64,000 nucleotides of DNA from Paragonimus westermani. Taxonomy: Eukaryota > Platyhelminthes > Trematoda > Plagiorchiida > Troglotrematidae. The stretch is taken from contig QNGE01001030.1 of NCBI GenBank assembly GCA_008508345.1, positions 17,592 to 81,591 on the forward strand, in the 5' to 3' direction. Made by a program: the position numbers and the translations under genes. Below are positions 61,104-64,000 of the stretch, one piece after another; positions within the stretch are counted from its first letter, which is position 1; the number at the start of each line of letters is the position of its first letter. The notes below the pieces were generated by a model. It was not told the origin of the DNA, did not search any database, and was given only the letters and a program-made list of their open reading frames with translations.

Positions 61104-61226
61104 AAGTGAGCCCCAATTTTAGGGTCATTGAGAAGGAAAATCCACGAGAGATAAAAACAAGGCCAATTATATTGCCAAGTGGTCACAAGAAGCTGTCCAG
61201 TGCTAGCAGCCTTATCTTAGATGTTG
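61104..61226 (+). CDS. Best internal exon candidate, 123 bases, unknown protein
   Basis: A long pyrimidine tract (TTTTTTCCCCTTTTTTTTGA) and TAGACAG form a very strong acceptor. The donor is GATGTTG|GTAAGACA. In between, 123 bases are open in phase 1 to 1, giving a peptide with VSPNFRVIEKENPREIKTR and HKKLSSASSLILDV, basic and Ser-rich, of ordinary protein composition. The family is not recognised. A second candidate in compatible phase starts at 62243. Confidence 0.5.
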
Positions 61227-62242
61227 GTAAGACAAATTGGTGACAGAACATTCACATCGCATATTTCGACTGCTGGTTAAGTAGGGCTATTGCCGCTTTC
61301 TTCTCATTGGTACACCTACAGTAAATTACGTGAAGTTTACTGCAAAACTCTAGACGGTAGAACACCCAGACCGATAACTATGTTGTTCGGTTTTCTCATA
61401 TTTACATAGTAGTTACACCCACTGTTATACGGTGCTAGTCAGAAGACAATAGATTGGTCCGTAGCACGAAAAGTGGTGTACTCAAATCACCTTCATATTG
61501 TTTTTCTTGCTGGGTTAGTTCCAGTGAACAGGAAACCTGTCAAAAAAAGGAACACCGTACAATACTGTAATGTTGCACTCTGACGTATTTGAAGTCACAG
61601 ATAATGAGTACAAATAAACTGGATTGAAACCGACTAATAAAACGCTATCAGAAGTTACAGCACTCCCTAACTCGAAGAAGGCTCTAGAGGCAACACTACT
61701 TTCTGAGAATCGTACTAACCATTTCAGGAAGCGACTGTCGTTAAGCACCAGCTTCTAAAGAGCTAACTTCAACGAATCACGCAGCAAACGCTTTCAAGAA
61801 TCTGAAATATGTTCTCGTGGCAAGACTCTTCGAACAGTAATCGTAAGACGGATCAATAAAGAGCACTGAATTACTCCTTCGATTCATGATGTCCGGTGAG
61901 TGTCTCGTGTAAATGCGGGAGCTCTGCTACATCCTAAACTCAAGCAACAATGAAAAAGCAGCTTCGTTTTTTTGACGATGAACTGAAGGTGATCCGGGTA
62001 GGCAAATGTGACGAGTTTGGCCGCTATATCGTTTTTTAACTGATATTAATTAACCTCAGGTCCGGTCGGTTTACTGGAACAAACGTAAAGCGATCTGTAT
62101 TCCAATCTTTACACGTTTTTGAAGAAAAGTCTAACAGGCCATATTGGAAATAATTCCTGAGGACTCTCAATCCAGTAAACCAAGTAGACAACGTTATCCA
62201 GTTTATGGTCCACGTACCTTTGACCTTTTTATTTTCATCCAG

Positions 62243-62286
62243 GTCACTTACAGAAACGCTGGTTACAACGCTGTGCCATTATGCAA
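62243..62286 (+). CDS. Possible short exon following 61104-61226
   Basis: The acceptor TTTGACCTTTTTATTTTCATCCAG is excellent. In phase 1 the frame reads HLQKRWLQRCAIMQ up to a weak donor ATGCAA|GTGTTA, or continues to a TAG about 45 bases further. In phase 0 it reads VTYRNAGYNAVPLCK, equally plausible. Phase 1 would join directly to 61104-61226 through a Gly codon. The right edge and the frame are uncertain. Confidence 0.3.
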
Positions 62287-62814
62287 GTGTTATTTGAACC
62301 GAAAAATTGCCACCTACTAACTGTTAATGTTTAGAAAACCTGTAAGTATCTCAATCACTATGCTGTCATTCGGCTTCAGAGCAAAGAGTTTTAGACAGTA
62401 TACTGTTTGCTTAGTTATTTTTTCTAACTTTTGGTATGAAAAACCTTCAGATATTACTCTAGCCTAACAGTGTCACATTATGCTATATACTTCTCTGTAT
62501 ACTATTTGTACTGCTGTAAACCTTCCAAATGAGATTCCATTCCAACGCTCACGTATTTGGTCGATTTCTGACAAGTTTTCTGGCTTGTCGTATTCCAGTC
62601 ACACCGACGCGTTTTGACGAGGTTATAATGCCCTCCAAATGAACCATTTTTGTATTCCCAGGAAAGCATCAAACAAAATGGAATTTATTGTAGTTAGTCA
62701 CATACGAAGTATTCTAACGAATTCATAATGCCCTGAATTACTGACTTTGTTAGTCATAGTGATAGATCAAGTTGGAATCCTCATCCACAGGATAAATTTT
62801 GGGTCAACATTTTA

Positions 62815-62960
62815 AGGTTTAGTGGTTAGATATTAGCGCTCTTACTGCCGACCAGCTACGAAAGCTTGAAATCACCGGCATGCTTATGGACTTCCGCTCA
62901 ACCACCTGGAAGTGGGGGTATCCTTGTTAGCCGATTAATCGAGTTCAAGTTAGTGCGTGA
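62815..62960 (+). repeat. Possible tRNA-like SINE head
   Basis: TTTAGTGGTTAGATATTAGC (A-box-like, near 62820) and AGCTTGAAATCACC (weak B box, near 62865) are spaced as in a tRNA. The opening resembles heads of trematode SINEs, but the B box is degenerate and no second copy was found. Confidence 0.3.
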
Positions 62961-62969
62961 TATTTATAT

Positions 62970-64000
62970 TTTACGTTGCCATACTCATGCCGTCGTTTGT
63001 TATTGCAGAGCGATGTATTTTATGAGAAGAACACTTCGTAGTAGTAGTAGGGTTACTCATATGTTTAACATTAACACGCCGTAGAGCACATACAAATTAG
63101 GTCGCACAGCGTGATAACTTGTCCTCAAATCGTGATACAATAATTGGAGGTGAACCGATGCTGTTGAATACTTGACAGTTGGGTTTACTACAACCACTGT
63201 AGTGGTTGACAAGGACAAGTCAGTAGTCTATCCTCTTGCACGTCCGTCACAAGAGATGCCCTGGTTCAAAGATAAAAGAACAAAGCGGAATGGAATGTAA
63301 TTTGTGAGAAATAACATAATGTGACCTGCAGCAAATGCTTACACTCAGAGAAGTGGACTTCAGATGAAGAACGAGACAGCACTGCTTTATTCAAGGTTCT
63401 TAGTTTACAGAGAGTCCAATCAAGCAACGTTCACACTGATGACTATAATCGGCTAACAGCCGTCTTCTGTGAAATTATTTGTTAAATCTGTTCATGCTAT
63501 GGTCTGCCTAGAAAATGTAGTGGTCGTTTGAAAGTCGTATTAACATAACAGTTCATCATTCACTTCAAACCAACAGTTGAATATGATTCAGACAAACATA
63601 GGTCTATACAGAAAAGTGGTGGCAAGGATACCTGAAAGCAACCTCAGCTTTGAAATCTGTCTGTTAACATCGAAGTAAATTGTCTTTCAGTCGTAAACGG
63701 TCACTACAAGTGAATACCAGCTGCCAGATATACGAAGCCTGTTTGCTTTCATGACCTTGAGGACTCATGAGTAACGCCATAATGTAGAACCGCCCTCACA
63801 CTTATTAACTAGATTTTCGGAGGTGAACATCAACTCCATCTTATCCTTGGACAGATGGGTCAACAAATACTCTTTTTTAAGAAAGTTGATGTAAGTTGTT
63901 GTAAGAAACTGATCAACAGCAACATGAGAAACAACAACTGATCCACAGTAGTGCTAAGGTGAACAGTGAAAAAGGTTGTGGCTCTAGCTTCAGAATAAGT
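62970..64000. other. Right edge, no recognised gene
   Basis: AT-rich sequence. An acceptor-like AAATTGTCTTTCAG at 63680 is followed by only a short open frame. No repeats recognised. Confidence 0.3.

Noticed and set aside
1..64000. CRISPR arrays, bacterial operons, rRNA genes, spliced-leader gene
   Set aside because: No regularly spaced direct repeats, no ribosome-binding pattern or dense coding, and no recognisable rRNA or flatworm spliced-leader sequence were found.

Overview
This window is eukaryotic: a mostly AT-rich (about 60% AT by eye), intron-like and intergenic sequence with decayed retroelements and no long intact open frame. The element mix (BEL/Pao and Ty3/gypsy LTR retrotransposons, a Penelope-like element with a GIY-YIG domain, tRNA-derived SINEs with hammerhead-like cores) together with short exons and a possible 40-base intron fits a digenean flatworm, most likely a schistosome-like trematode. 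That placement is inference, because nothing here names a species.

Layout. 0.8-2.0 kb: a minus-strand Ty3/gypsy fragment (LTR, protease, start of RT). 3.2-4.85 kb: a plus-strand BEL/Pao remnant A in which gag runs almost directly into integrase. 4.95-5.86 kb: an LTR-like repeat containing an exact 343-base duplication around a single N, probably an assembly join. 6.2-9.15 kb: a second plus-strand BEL/Pao remnant B (gag, zinc knuckle, protease, short RT piece with YADD, integrase). 9.13-9.65 kb: an inverted copy of the LTR-like repeat. 10.1-11.2 kb: a GC-richer stretch with a TATA-like box followed by two possible exons. 28.4 and 44.2 kb: two copies of one tRNA-derived SINE; a different SINE with a clear CTGATGAG motif lies at 59.1 kb. 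31.0-32.97 kb: a minus-strand Penelope-like element with RT and GIY-YIG domains, broken by frameshifts. 40.95-41.3 kb: a plus-strand copy of the gypsy LTR found near 1.6-2.0 kb.

Between the repeats lie short open segments bounded by good splice signals, mostly on the plus strand. The best are at 22997-23098, 36493-36572, 39356-39606 (with stop codon and poly(A) signal), 45630-45740, 55394-56118 (three exons in compatible phase) and 61104-61226; one good minus-strand case is at 29939-30046. Open stretches of 60-130 codons occur at about the rate expected by chance at this base composition, so these exon calls rest on splice signals and phase and remain tentative. No host protein family was recognised with certainty.
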